This document shows, in pieces, positions 6,553 to 13,946 of a stretch of DNA of 17,760 nucleotides (position 1 is its first letter; the number at the start of each line of letters is the position of its first letter). The notes under the pieces were generated by a model. That model was not told where the DNA came from. It worked only from the letters and a program-made list of their open reading frames with translations, and ran no database searches. The stretch is from an uncultured Eubacterium sp. (lineage in GTDB: Bacteria; Bacillota; Clostridia; Peptostreptococcales; Anaerovoracaceae), in the NCBI GenBank assembly GCA_937966095.1, contig CALCKF010000003.1, positions 1 through 17,760 on the forward strand. The letters run 5' to 3'. The translations under genes and the position numbers were made by a program.

Positions 6553-8587
6553 ACTTTATCCTTCAATGGCCTTTACCAATATAAAGAGCAACCGCAGGGC
6601 ATATATTCCTTACATGATCTCATGTATGATAACTGTATCAATATACTACATCATATGCTCACTTGCAGATAACAGAAACCTTGCCGATATGTGGGGAGGA
6701 AATGTCATACAGTCATACATGGGGATCGGACAGCTCATAGTCTCGATCTTTGCCTTTATATTTCTGTTTTATATCAACAGTTTCCTGGTAAAACGCAGAC
6801 GCAGCGAATTCGGGCTGTACAACATTCTTGGTATGGAAAAGCGCCACATATCGAAAGTAATACTTCTGGAAACAATATATACATATATCATCGTCATGAT
6901 GGCGGGCATACTGCTGGGTATACTGCTGGATAAGCTTATGTATCTGATCCTGATAAATATCCTCGGCGGATCTCTTCCTATAGGGTTTTATGTTTCTTCA
7001 TCAGGAATAATCAAAAGCCTGTCTCTTTTCGGCGCGATCTTCCTTCTTATACTGCTTGATTCGATAAGGCAGATATACAAGTCCAGCCCTGTAGAGCTTC
7101 TTAAAAGCAGCAGCGCAGGCGAACGCGAACCAAAAGCAAAATGGATTCTGGCTGTTTTAGGGATCATATGTCTCTGTACCGGGTATTTTATAGCAGTGAC
7201 CACGAAGAACCCGGTAGCTGCCTTCATGCTCTTCTTCATAGCTGTGATACTGGTAATCGTCGGAACCTATCTGATTTTTACAGCCGGGAGCATATCAATG
7301 CTCAAGCTTATGAAAAAAAATAAGGGGTATTATTATAAAACAAAGCACTTTATAAGTATTTCATCCATGATGTACAGGATGAAACGCAATGCGGTAGGAC
7401 TGGCCAATATATGTATACTTTCCACCATGGTACTTGTCATGGTTTCCTCTACAATATCCATATATTTCGGGCTTGGTGATTCTCTTGAGAAACGGTATCC
7501 TTCAGAATTTTCGATAACATCCATGGCAGATGATCCGTTAAATGATGATGTCGTTCAGATCCTGGACAATGCTCTGGAAGACCATGGGCTGCATAAAAAA
7601 AATGAATTCAGCTATGATGAGCTTTCTGTTTCAGCCGTATTTGAAAAAGAGGACAACACATTCATCACTGACCCTAGCCGCTATAACGGCCTGTCAAGTA
7701 TAAAAATCTACGATCAGTTATGTACACTGGTATTTGTCAGTCTCGATGACTATAATAAATGCATGGATACAGACTTTGTTCTGAAAGGCGAAGATGACGT
7801 GATGCTTTACTCAACTCACACTCCTCTCAAGGAAGATACCTTCAGCCTGTTCGGCACAACATTCCACATAAAAAACCGGCTTGACGATTTCATGACGAGC
7901 AAAAATATGAATGCATTGATATTCAACGGCTATTTCATTGTGGTCAAAGATGAAACAGTTATCAATAAGATCCTGGAAGAAAATCTTGCGGCATATGACG
8001 ATTACGCCTCCTATATAGAATACAGCTATATGACAGACATAACCGGCGATGAGGAGCAGCAGCGCGATGCCATAGAGGCTGTTTACAACGACGTCATATC
8101 ACAAATATATGATATCAGCCGGCCGGACAGTTCTTCATACAGCAGTTTCACAGGATCCTTCGAATGCCGCTCCGTAGAGTCGGATACATTCGGAGACAGC
8201 TTCATAGGCCTGTTCTTCATAGGAATCGTTCTCGGACTGCTGTTTATCATGGCCACCGTGCTGATCATATATTATAAGCAGCTGACTGAGGGATATGAGG
8301 ACAAGAAAAGATTTGAAATAATGCAGAATGTGGGGATGAGCCACCTGGAAGTCAAAAGATCGATAAACTCACAGATACTTATCATATTTTTTATGCCGCT
8401 GATAACTGCAGGCATCCATGTGGGCTTCGCTTTCCCGTTTATATTCAGGATAATGACGCTGATGAGTCTGTTCAATCTCAGATTGTTCACATTATGTACA
8501 GTAGGATGCTTCCTTGTCTTTGCGATTTTCTACATCACAGTATATCTGCTGACATCAAAGCTGTACTATAAAATAGTGAAAAAATGA
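6545..8587 (+). CDS. BceB-like FtsX-domain ABC permease with large external domain
   Basis: Membrane subunit of 680 aa with about ten hydrophobic helices (roughly 21-40, 60-82, 105-125, 127-145, 155-173, 199-218, 225-245, 286-306, 553-575, 606-625 and 640-668; one of these may not span). A large predicted extracellular domain of about 240 residues lies at 307-550, before the last three helices. That arrangement is the hallmark of BceB-type permeases, where the external domain sets ligand specificity. FtsX-type coupling segments are visible at RSEFGLYNILGMEKRHI (86-102) and KRFEIMQNVGMSHLEV (588-603). ATG 6545 overlaps the ATPase gene by 8 nt, so translation is coupled. An AT-rich hairpin follows immediately after the stop. 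Family is clear; the peptide it recognises is unknown. Confidence 0.92.
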   Translation: MSRLYPSMAFTNIKSNRRAYIPYMISCMITVSIYYIICSLADNRNLADMWGGNVIQSYMGIGQLIVSIFAFIFLFYINSFLVKRRRSEFGLYNILGMEKRHISKVILLETIYTYIIVMMAGILLGILLDKLMYLILINILGGSLPIGFYVSSSGIIKSLSLFGAIFLLILLDSIRQIYKSSPVELLKSSSAGEREPKAKWILAVLGIICLCTGYFIAVTTKNPVAAFMLFFIAVILVIVGTYLIFTAGSISMLKLMKKNKGYYYKTKHFISISSMMYRMKRNAVGLANICILSTMVLVMVSSTISIYFGLGDSLEKRYPSEFSITSMADDPLNDDVVQILDNALEDHGLHKKNEFSYDELSVSAVFEKEDNTFITDPSRYNGLSSIKIYDQLCTLVFVSLDDYNKCMDTDFVLKGEDDVMLYSTHTPLKEDTFSLFGTTFHIKNRLDDFMTSKNMNALIFNGYFIVVKDETVINKILEENLAAYDDYASYIEYSYMTDITGDEEQQRDAIEAVYNDVISQIYDISRPDSSSYSSFTGSFECRSVESDTFGDSFIGLFFIGIVLGLLFIMATVLIIYYKQLTEGYEDKKRFEIMQNVGMSHLEVKRSINSQILIIFFMPLITAGIHVGFAFPFIFRIMTLMSLFNLRLFTLCTVGCFLVFAIFYITVYLLTSKLYYKIVKK

Positions 8588-8636
8588 TAATTTTAATAAA
8601 TCTTCACTTTTCTATATTTGAAATCATCATTTTTTT
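8581..8636 (+). terminator. Probable AT-rich terminator after the permease gene
   Basis: AAAATGATAATTT (8581-8593) can pair with AAATCATCATTTT (8621-8633) in 12 of 13 positions across a 27-nt loop, with seven T at 8630-8636. The stem is weak because it is nearly all A-T, but it starts at the stop codon of the permease and ends in the right tail. Confidence 0.4.
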
Positions 8637-8646
8637 ATGGTAGTCT
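8618..8646 (+). promoter_or_regulatory. Candidate promoter for a leaderless DUF5685 transcript
   Basis: TTGAAA (8618-8623), a 17-nt spacer and TGG-TAGTCT (8638-8646) form a promoter with an extended -10. The expected start site 6-8 nt further on coincides with the A of the ATG at 8653, and no Shine-Dalgarno precedes that ATG. Both facts point to a leaderless mRNA. The -10 hexamer itself is poor (3 of 6). Confidence 0.4.
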
Positions 8647-8652
8647 GTTGCT

Positions 8653-9573
8653 ATGTTAGGTTATGTGCAGATAGATAAAGGCGAACTCAAAGTTCGGGAA
8701 TATGAGATATACACAGGATATTACTGTGGCATATGCAAATCCATAGGCAAGCGATACGGTCAGCTCCCGCGAATGGCGCTGAGTTATGATGCGGCCTTTC
8801 TCGCCCTGATGCTGGAATCTCTGTCTGAAGATCCTGATCTTCCAGTGCAGGAGCACTGTATCGCACATCCTGTCATAAAAAAGAAGACCATAATAAAAAA
8901 CAGAGCCGTTGATTATGCCGGCGATATCATGCTTCTTCTGGCATGGTACAAACTTGCAGACGATGTCAGAGATGAAGGTAAATTATATGCCAGAGCAACG
9001 ATGACACTTCTTAAAGGCATATACAGAAAGCTCCGCAGCAGATATCCAGACCTGTGTGCTGGCATGGAGAAATATCTTGAGGAGCTTTCCGTTCTTGAAA
9101 TCGAAAGATGTGCCAGCATTGACATGGCTGCAGAGGCCTTTTCAAAAATAATGGAAATCATATTTTATGAAGGTTTAAAGGCGGTATACGATGACACTCC
9201 TTACGATCTGTCCAGCACAGGAATCACTGCTGAAACACTTGCAAAAATAGGATACCACATGGGGAAATGGATATATCTCATAGATGCCGTCGATGATATA
9301 GAGGAAAACCTTGAATCCGGTTCATATAACCCTCTTGTTTACCGCTTCGGATATGATCCGGCATCTGAGGGGCCTGAAAGCTTCCGCAAACGAATAGAGC
9401 CTGATCTTAGATTCAATCTTTATCATTATCTGGCCATGATAAGCAATTATGTCAATTCTCTTGATATTAAAAAAAATACAGGTATAATAGAGAATATAAT
9501 TTATTTCGGTCTCAACCGCAAAACAGAGGATATAATAACCAGAGCGGATATCAACAGAAAATCGATCAAATAG
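8653..9573 (+). CDS. DUF5685-family protein with two Asp-rich motifs
   Basis: Protein of 306 aa recognised as DUF5685 by its N-terminus (MLGYVQIDKGELKVREYE, then YYCGICKS), which also fixes the start at ATG 8653. Predicted soluble and alpha-helical, function unknown. Conserved-looking residues: C25 and C28 in a CxxC pair, H68-C69 and H72, DDVRDE at 103-108 and LIDAVDDIEEN at 209-219. The two acidic motifs, about 108 residues apart on long helices, resemble the Mg-diphosphate-binding motifs of squalene/phytoene synthases (DDxxD and DxxxD); this is motif similarity only. C25/C28 with H68/C69/H72 could instead bind a metal. No Shine-Dalgarno is present. The next gene begins 14 nt after the stop, so it is co-transcribed with the J-domain gene. 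Confidence 0.85.
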   Translation: MLGYVQIDKGELKVREYEIYTGYYCGICKSIGKRYGQLPRMALSYDAAFLALMLESLSEDPDLPVQEHCIAHPVIKKKTIIKNRAVDYAGDIMLLLAWYKLADDVRDEGKLYARATMTLLKGIYRKLRSRYPDLCAGMEKYLEELSVLEIERCASIDMAAEAFSKIMEIIFYEGLKAVYDDTPYDLSSTGITAETLAKIGYHMGKWIYLIDAVDDIEENLESGSYNPLVYRFGYDPASEGPESFRKRIEPDLRFNLYHYLAMISNYVNSLDIKKNTGIIENIIYFGLNRKTEDIITRADINRKSIK

Positions 9574-9587
9574 AAAAGGAGAACTTG

Positions 9588-10142
9588 ATGAACCCTTATG
9601 AAGTGCTGGGAGTATCTGAGGGTGCTTCCGAAGAAGAGATTAAAAAAGCCTATAAAGAACTGGTCAAAAAATACCATCCCGACAGATATCAGAACAATCC
9701 TCTTTCCGATCTTGCAGAGGAAAAGCTTCAGGAAATAAACGAAGCATATGATATGCTGATGAAGGGAAAGGGCTCCGGTTCGGGCGGCAGCTCCGCAAGG
9801 CCTGACTATATGGCTGTCAGAAGATATATAGATGCCGGGAATCTGGCTGCTGCCGAAAGCATTCTAAATGGGACTAAAGACAGGAGCGCCGAATGGTTTT
9901 TCCTGTCCGGCATGCTGTCTTACAGAAAAGGCTGGTATGATGACGCCATCAATAAACTCAAAACTGCAAATGATCTTGAACCCGGCAATATGGAATACAG
10001 CCAGGCATACGGACGTATAATCAATATGGGCGGCATGTATCAGAACCAGGCATACGGACGCGGATACGGCAGAAACGACGATATGTGCTGTCAGGCGCTC
10101 CAGTGCTATATATGCGCCGACTGCTGCTGCGACTGTATATGA
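9588..10142 (+). CDS. J-domain protein with TPR-like region and C-terminal cysteine string
   Basis: Hsp70 co-chaperone-type protein of 184 aa. The J-domain (1-60) has the essential HPD at 30-32 between helices II and III. A Gly/Ser-rich linker (about 61-70) leads to a helical TPR-like region (72-145: GNLAAAESIL, then WYDDAINKLKTANDLEPGN). A Tyr/Gly/Asn tail (146-165) ends in a cysteine cluster: eight Cys in the last 18 residues (167, 168, 173, 176, 179, 180, 181, 183), ending CCCDCI. It lacks the zinc finger and C-terminal substrate domains of DnaJ itself, so it is a specialised J-protein. The frame can extend one codon to a TTG, but ATG 9588 has AAGGAG 7 nt upstream. The Cys tail may bind metal or be lipid-modified; neither can be settled from sequence. 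Confidence 0.9.
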   Translation: MNPYEVLGVSEGASEEEIKKAYKELVKKYHPDRYQNNPLSDLAEEKLQEINEAYDMLMKGKGSGSGGSSARPDYMAVRRYIDAGNLAAAESILNGTKDRSAEWFFLSGMLSYRKGWYDDAINKLKTANDLEPGNMEYSQAYGRIINMGGMYQNQAYGRGYGRNDDMCCQALQCYICADCCCDCI

Positions 10143-10158
10143 TATATGAGGTCAACAA

Positions 10159-10692
10159 TTGAAAAAAACGAAAACATCTACGATTGCTCTGGGCGGGATA
10201 TGTCTCGCCCTCACTGTTATATTCATGTTTGCCGGGTCCATAGTCCCGGGTATAGAGCTTACACTGTTTGCGGTGAGCTCTCTGTTCATTGCCGTTATGA
10301 TCATGGAATCAGGTATAAGAGCCGGCATCCTTCTTTACGCTGCAGCTGTTATACTGGGATTATTACTGATACCTAACAAACTGGCGATGATCCCATATGT
10401 GTTTTTTTTCGGGTACTACGGCATTCTGAAATTTTTTATTGAAAAGATACATAATGCGGTTATCCAGATAATCATAAAAGTCTGTTTCTTTGCTGTGATA
10501 CTCTGTATCGGTCTTCTGGGCTTTAAAGATCTGCTGCTCGGCTCTGTGAGCCTTCCAGATTATCCGGCAGCTGTACTTATCGTCGCAGGGATACTTATGA
10601 TGCTGGTATATGATTATATATACACTCTTATAATCAACATGTATCTTAAACGTATCAAGAACAGGGGAGCAGATAACATCAAGCTGAGCTGA
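10159..10692 (+). CDS. Small multipass membrane protein, unknown function
   Basis: Integral membrane protein of 177 aa with five or six hydrophobic helices (about 9-28, 33-50, 54-71, 74-95, 103-122 and 136-162) and basic ends. Size and overall look (short basic start, first helix ALGGICLALTVIF, short loops) resemble S-components of ECF vitamin transporters or YybS/DUF2232-like proteins, but I recognise no substrate signature and see no ECF ATPase or T-component here. The initiation codon is TTG 10159, supported by GAGGT (10148-10152) 6 nt upstream; the lysine-rich MKKTKTS start fits. It lies 16 nt after the J-domain gene, followed by a strong bidirectional terminator, so it is the last gene of the DUF5685 unit. 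Confidence 0.75.
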   Translation: MKKTKTSTIALGGICLALTVIFMFAGSIVPGIELTLFAVSSLFIAVMIMESGIRAGILLYAAAVILGLLLIPNKLAMIPYVFFFGYYGILKFFIEKIHNAVIQIIIKVCFFAVILCIGLLGFKDLLLGSVSLPDYPAAVLIVAGILMMLVYDYIYTLIINMYLKRIKNRGADNIKLS

Positions 10693-10697
10693 ATATA

Positions 10698-10734
10698 AAA
10701 AACGCAGAGGATTTTGAAATCACTCTGCGTTTTT
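10698..10734. terminator. Bidirectional Rho-independent terminator
   Basis: A 12-bp stem pairs AAAAACGCAGAG (10698-10709) with CTCTGCGTTTTT (10723-10734), with T-tracts on both strands. The loop can zip further (GATT with AATC). It serves the rightward membrane-protein gene ending at 10692 and the leftward permease gene ending at 10744. Confidence 0.92.
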
Positions 10735-10743
10735 ATTTATTAT

Positions 10744-13191
10744 TTATTCTTCCGATCTTATCCTGTCTATCAGGCTTTCCTTACGCATACGCCTGCTTAT
10801 GAAAAATGTGATCAGCAGCTGCCCTATAAGCAGCAGCAGAGTCAGTGCGACAGTTTCCGCCACAGGATAATGATACCTGCTGACGCTCATGAATCCTGTA
10901 TCTTTTCCCCAGAGGAATATAAGATAACCGAAAATATTTCCGAAGGTCAAAGCAAGCACCAAAGCCCCGGCAGTAAATACCAGTCCTTCTCCCGACAGCA
11001 TCCTGTTCATCTGCCTGTCCGAAAGGCCGATGGCCTGAAGCATTCCCAGTTCTCTCTTACGCGTGATCATACTTGTTATCATCGTATTCACCAGATTCAT
11101 GAAACCTATGACAGCTATCAGGAGCAGGATAGCATACATTGGATATTTTGTCATGTTTATTGACAGGCTTCCTATATCCTTTTCTTCATCACGTGAATAG
11201 AGTTTCAGTCTATCGCCATTATCTGTTACGGATGTCAGTTTATCCTTTATTTCATTATAATATCGTTCATCTACATCAATATATATATCCGTTATACTGT
11301 TGTTTTCGAGACTCAGAGAATCATAGAGCTCTTCCGGCATAACAAAGCTGGCTGCATTCCCATCATCTACGGCTGCTTCGATCTTCGCATCGAACGGTAT
11401 CTTTCTGTCTCCGTCATAGAGTATCAGCTTTATCTTATCTCCCAATCCCAAACCGTATTCATCCCAGAAAGCAGCGCCGGTGAACACTATACCGTTCTCG
11501 GATATGAATCTGTCATAATCGATACTGCCCAGTTCAATTTTTCCCTGATATTCCTCAGCTTTTTTTCTGTCAAATTCAGAAACAGATATGCGTCCTTCTT
11601 CAAACAGCGACGACTTGTAATCAGAAGAAGCAGGTATACTGTGAACGCTTCGCACACCCTCCACACCTTTTGTCGTCAATATTCCCCTCAGCATATCATC
11701 TGAAAACGGATTATTCTTATTTATATTTTCAAGATTGTTTTCAGGATACGTATCATCGTTAAGGTCATAATCGAGAGATATCTTGAAATCGCTTCCTTCA
11801 AGTTCTCTATCCGCTATGTCATCCGCACTCATACTATTGAGTATCCCGGCCAGACTCATAAAAAGTATACAGCTTAGTCCCATAGTCATCATCGTTACTA
11901 TGGTACGCTTTTTATTCCTTATCAGGTTCGCCCTGCTAAGCCTGAACACATTTACACTGATATTGCCCCTTCTGCTTTTTATACGTTGACTGCTTTCCTG
12001 ATATCTCATCGCTTCCACAGGAGATATCCCTGATGCCATCCTCATAGGCTTGATCAACGAGATATATACCGTCATAAGCACAGCCAGAGCCGCTAATATC
12101 ATAACAGGCGCTGAGAACATATGTATATCTCCTGTTTCAAATGACAGAAGGCTTTTCTCCAATCCCTTCTCCACAACTATCGGAAGCAGAAAATACGGTA
12201 TAAAAAATCCGACTAACAGTCCGGCGGGTATGGCAACGGCGGCCAGTGTCATACCTTCACGCAGCAGTATCCCCCTTATCTGCTTCTTCGATGCCCCAAG
12301 TGCTTTCAGTTTCCCGATTTCATGCACATCGGTTATCACTCCTACATAATATATGCTGTATATGACTATCCCTGAGAAGACTACTATAAGCAGAGCTATG
12401 GCTGCAACTACACCTACAGTATCCGTACCGGGATCTGTAGCCGTGAACAGATAGTCCTTGTTTATACTTACGTTGTTCCTGCTGCAGCCTATATCATCTG
12501 CCACATCATTTATCTTTTCACAAATGTCATCATAGTTAAGCTCTGACTCGCCGTATACACGTATTACAGCATTATATACATGCTCTCCGTCAGGTATCAT
12601 TTCATTTGCGAGTTCACGGGCAACAGATGCACTGTATACTATCCTGGAATCATTTATATCAAGCCCTGATATATCACGTTCCGAAGTTATCCCACATATA
12701 GTGAATTCTCTTGCTTCTGTCTTACCCTTCCCCTGTACCCTGAAAGATATGTTTGCCTTGCCGCCGATTTCCGGTTTTATATTCATTCTTTCAAAAAATG
12801 CTTTAGGTCCGCTTATCTCATTCTTTTTCTCTGCTGCATGCCCTTCGATTATGTTTCCTGTCCCGTAGCTTATTCCTCCTTTTATTTCATCTGAACATGT
12901 AAGAAATCCGTTCATTTTACCATATTCTATATCGGCAAATATTTCATTTAGCTGCAACGATTCTATATCTAAATGGTTGCTGAGTTTCTCCGCCTGTTCC
13001 CCGGTGATATTGACTATGGTTGCATGTGCATTGCTTTCGGCCGCTGCCTGCTGCTTGTTCATATCCATAAGTCCCATGGCAGACGTCCCCAGAGATGTCA
13101 GCAGAGTTGTTGTGAGCATTATGGCTATAATAGTGAGAACAGTCCGGCTCTTGTTATACCTCATCCTGCTTCTGGCAAGTGATCCTATCAT
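10744..13191 (-). CDS. Two-domain FtsX-like ABC permease
   Basis: Membrane subunit of an FtsX/MacB-superfamily ABC exporter, 815 aa, built as a duplicated unit. Predicted helices: about 18-40, external domain 41-257, then 258-285, 310-335 and 360-380; the second half has 430-452, external domain 453-681, then 682-705, 733-757 and 778-800. Each half carries the FtsX cytoplasmic coupling segment: EIGKLKALGASKKQIRGIL (291-309) and RELGMLQAIGLSDRQMNRM (713-731). Such eight-helix, two-ectodomain permeases are common in Firmicutes and are usually annotated as antimicrobial peptide or lipoprotein-type exporters; the substrate is unknown. The ATG directly abuts the ATPase stop, with GGTGG about 8 nt upstream. 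It differs from the BceB-like permease at 6545, so the two modules are not recent duplicates. Confidence 0.9.
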   Translation of the reverse strand: MIGSLARSRMRYNKSRTVLTIIAIMLTTTLLTSLGTSAMGLMDMNKQQAAAESNAHATIVNITGEQAEKLSNHLDIESLQLNEIFADIEYGKMNGFLTCSDEIKGGISYGTGNIIEGHAAEKKNEISGPKAFFERMNIKPEIGGKANISFRVQGKGKTEAREFTICGITSERDISGLDINDSRIVYSASVARELANEMIPDGEHVYNAVIRVYGESELNYDDICEKINDVADDIGCSRNNVSINKDYLFTATDPGTDTVGVVAAIALLIVVFSGIVIYSIYYVGVITDVHEIGKLKALGASKKQIRGILLREGMTLAAVAIPAGLLVGFFIPYFLLPIVVEKGLEKSLLSFETGDIHMFSAPVMILAALAVLMTVYISLIKPMRMASGISPVEAMRYQESSQRIKSRRGNISVNVFRLSRANLIRNKKRTIVTMMTMGLSCILFMSLAGILNSMSADDIADRELEGSDFKISLDYDLNDDTYPENNLENINKNNPFSDDMLRGILTTKGVEGVRSVHSIPASSDYKSSLFEEGRISVSEFDRKKAEEYQGKIELGSIDYDRFISENGIVFTGAAFWDEYGLGLGDKIKLILYDGDRKIPFDAKIEAAVDDGNAASFVMPEELYDSLSLENNSITDIYIDVDERYYNEIKDKLTSVTDNGDRLKLYSRDEEKDIGSLSINMTKYPMYAILLLIAVIGFMNLVNTMITSMITRKRELGMLQAIGLSDRQMNRMLSGEGLVFTAGALVLALTFGNIFGYLIFLWGKDTGFMSVSRYHYPVAETVALTLLLLIGQLLITFFISRRMRKESLIDRIRSEE

Positions 13192-13860
13192 CTAATTCAC
13201 CACCTTGCCGTCTTCCAATATTATGGTCCTGTCTGCCATTTGCGCTATATCCTCGTTATGAGTTATTACAACAAGAGTCTGTCCGTATTTTTTTGCTGAC
13301 AGTTTTAGCAGAGCCATTACCTCATCACCTGTCCTGCTGTCAAGGTTCCCCGTAGGCTCATCTGCCAGCACTATCGCAGGTTTTGCCGCTATAGCACGTG
13401 CTATGGCAGCTCGTTGCTGCTGCCCGCCTGACAGAGTATTGGGAAGACTTTTCACTTTGTTTTCAATGCCTAATGTCACCAGTATATCTTTTACAAAATC
13501 CACATCTACAGGCTTTCCGTCAAGTCCCAGCGGCAGAACTGTATTTTCCCATACATTGAGCGATGGCACGAGATTGAATGCCTGAAATATAAATCCTATC
13601 TTTCGTCTCCGTATCTTTGCCAGCGAATCCTCAGAAAAATCGGCTATGTTCCTGCCGGCAAGCAGTACCTGACCTGATGTAGGTCTGTCCAGAGCGCCCA
13701 GCATATGAAGCAGTGTGGATTTCCCACTTCCTGATTTTCCCACTATTGTCACGAATTCTCCCTGGCTTATGTGGATATTCACATCATCTACAGCTTTGAC
13801 CAGATTATCATCCGTACCGTAATATTTACACAGGTGTTTTGTTTCCATCATCGTTTCCAT
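13192..13860 (-). CDS. MacB/LolD-type ABC transporter ATP-binding protein
   Basis: ATPase subunit of 222 aa driving the neighbouring FtsX-like permease. Motifs: Walker A GKSGSGKST (41-49), Q-loop Q93 in FIFQAFNLVP, signature LSGGQQQR from 143, Walker B IVLADEP (163-169), D-loop GNLDS and switch H201. Length and motifs are standard for the MacB/LolD subgroup. Several ATGs cluster at the start; the first, at 13860, has a near-perfect ribosome site AAAAGGAGG (13879 to 13871) 10 nt upstream. The gene lies about 80 nt after the kinase gene behind its own promoter with four CTTACA-type repeats, so it is probably the regulon output of the upstream two-component system. Confidence 0.93.
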   Translation of the reverse strand: METMMETKHLCKYYGTDDNLVKAVDDVNIHISQGEFVTIVGKSGSGKSTLLHMLGALDRPTSGQVLLAGRNIADFSEDSLAKIRRRKIGFIFQAFNLVPSLNVWENTVLPLGLDGKPVDVDFVKDILVTLGIENKVKSLPNTLSGGQQQRAAIARAIAAKPAIVLADEPTGNLDSRTGDEVMALLKLSAKKYGQTLVVITHNEDIAQMADRTIILEDGKVVN

Positions 13861-13890
13861 TTATGTAAGACCTCCTTTTATATATCTGAA

Positions 13891-13946
13891 ATTATATATT
13901 TCTATTCTTACAGGAAGCTTACAAACTCACTTACATTTCTCTTACA
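13891..13946 (-). promoter_or_regulatory. Regulated promoter with four TGTAAG direct repeats
   Basis: On the minus strand the hexamer TGTAAG occurs four times in the same orientation, at 13946-13941, 13935-13930, 13923-13918 and 13912-13907, with periods of 11, 12 and 11 nt, about one helical turn. Downstream is a perfect TATAAT (13896 to 13891) whose -35 region (AGCTTC, 13919-13914) is poor and overlaps the repeats. This is the layout of an OmpR/PhoP-type activated promoter. The farthest repeat overlaps the kinase stop codon. The likely binder is the response regulator at 15150-15878. Confidence 0.75.

Noticed and set aside
10714..11163. 149-aa plus-strand open frame antisense to the FtsX-like permease
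   Set aside because: It begins in the terminator and has a low-complexity, His/Gln-rich composition typical of antisense reading; the minus-strand gene has clear FtsX motifs.
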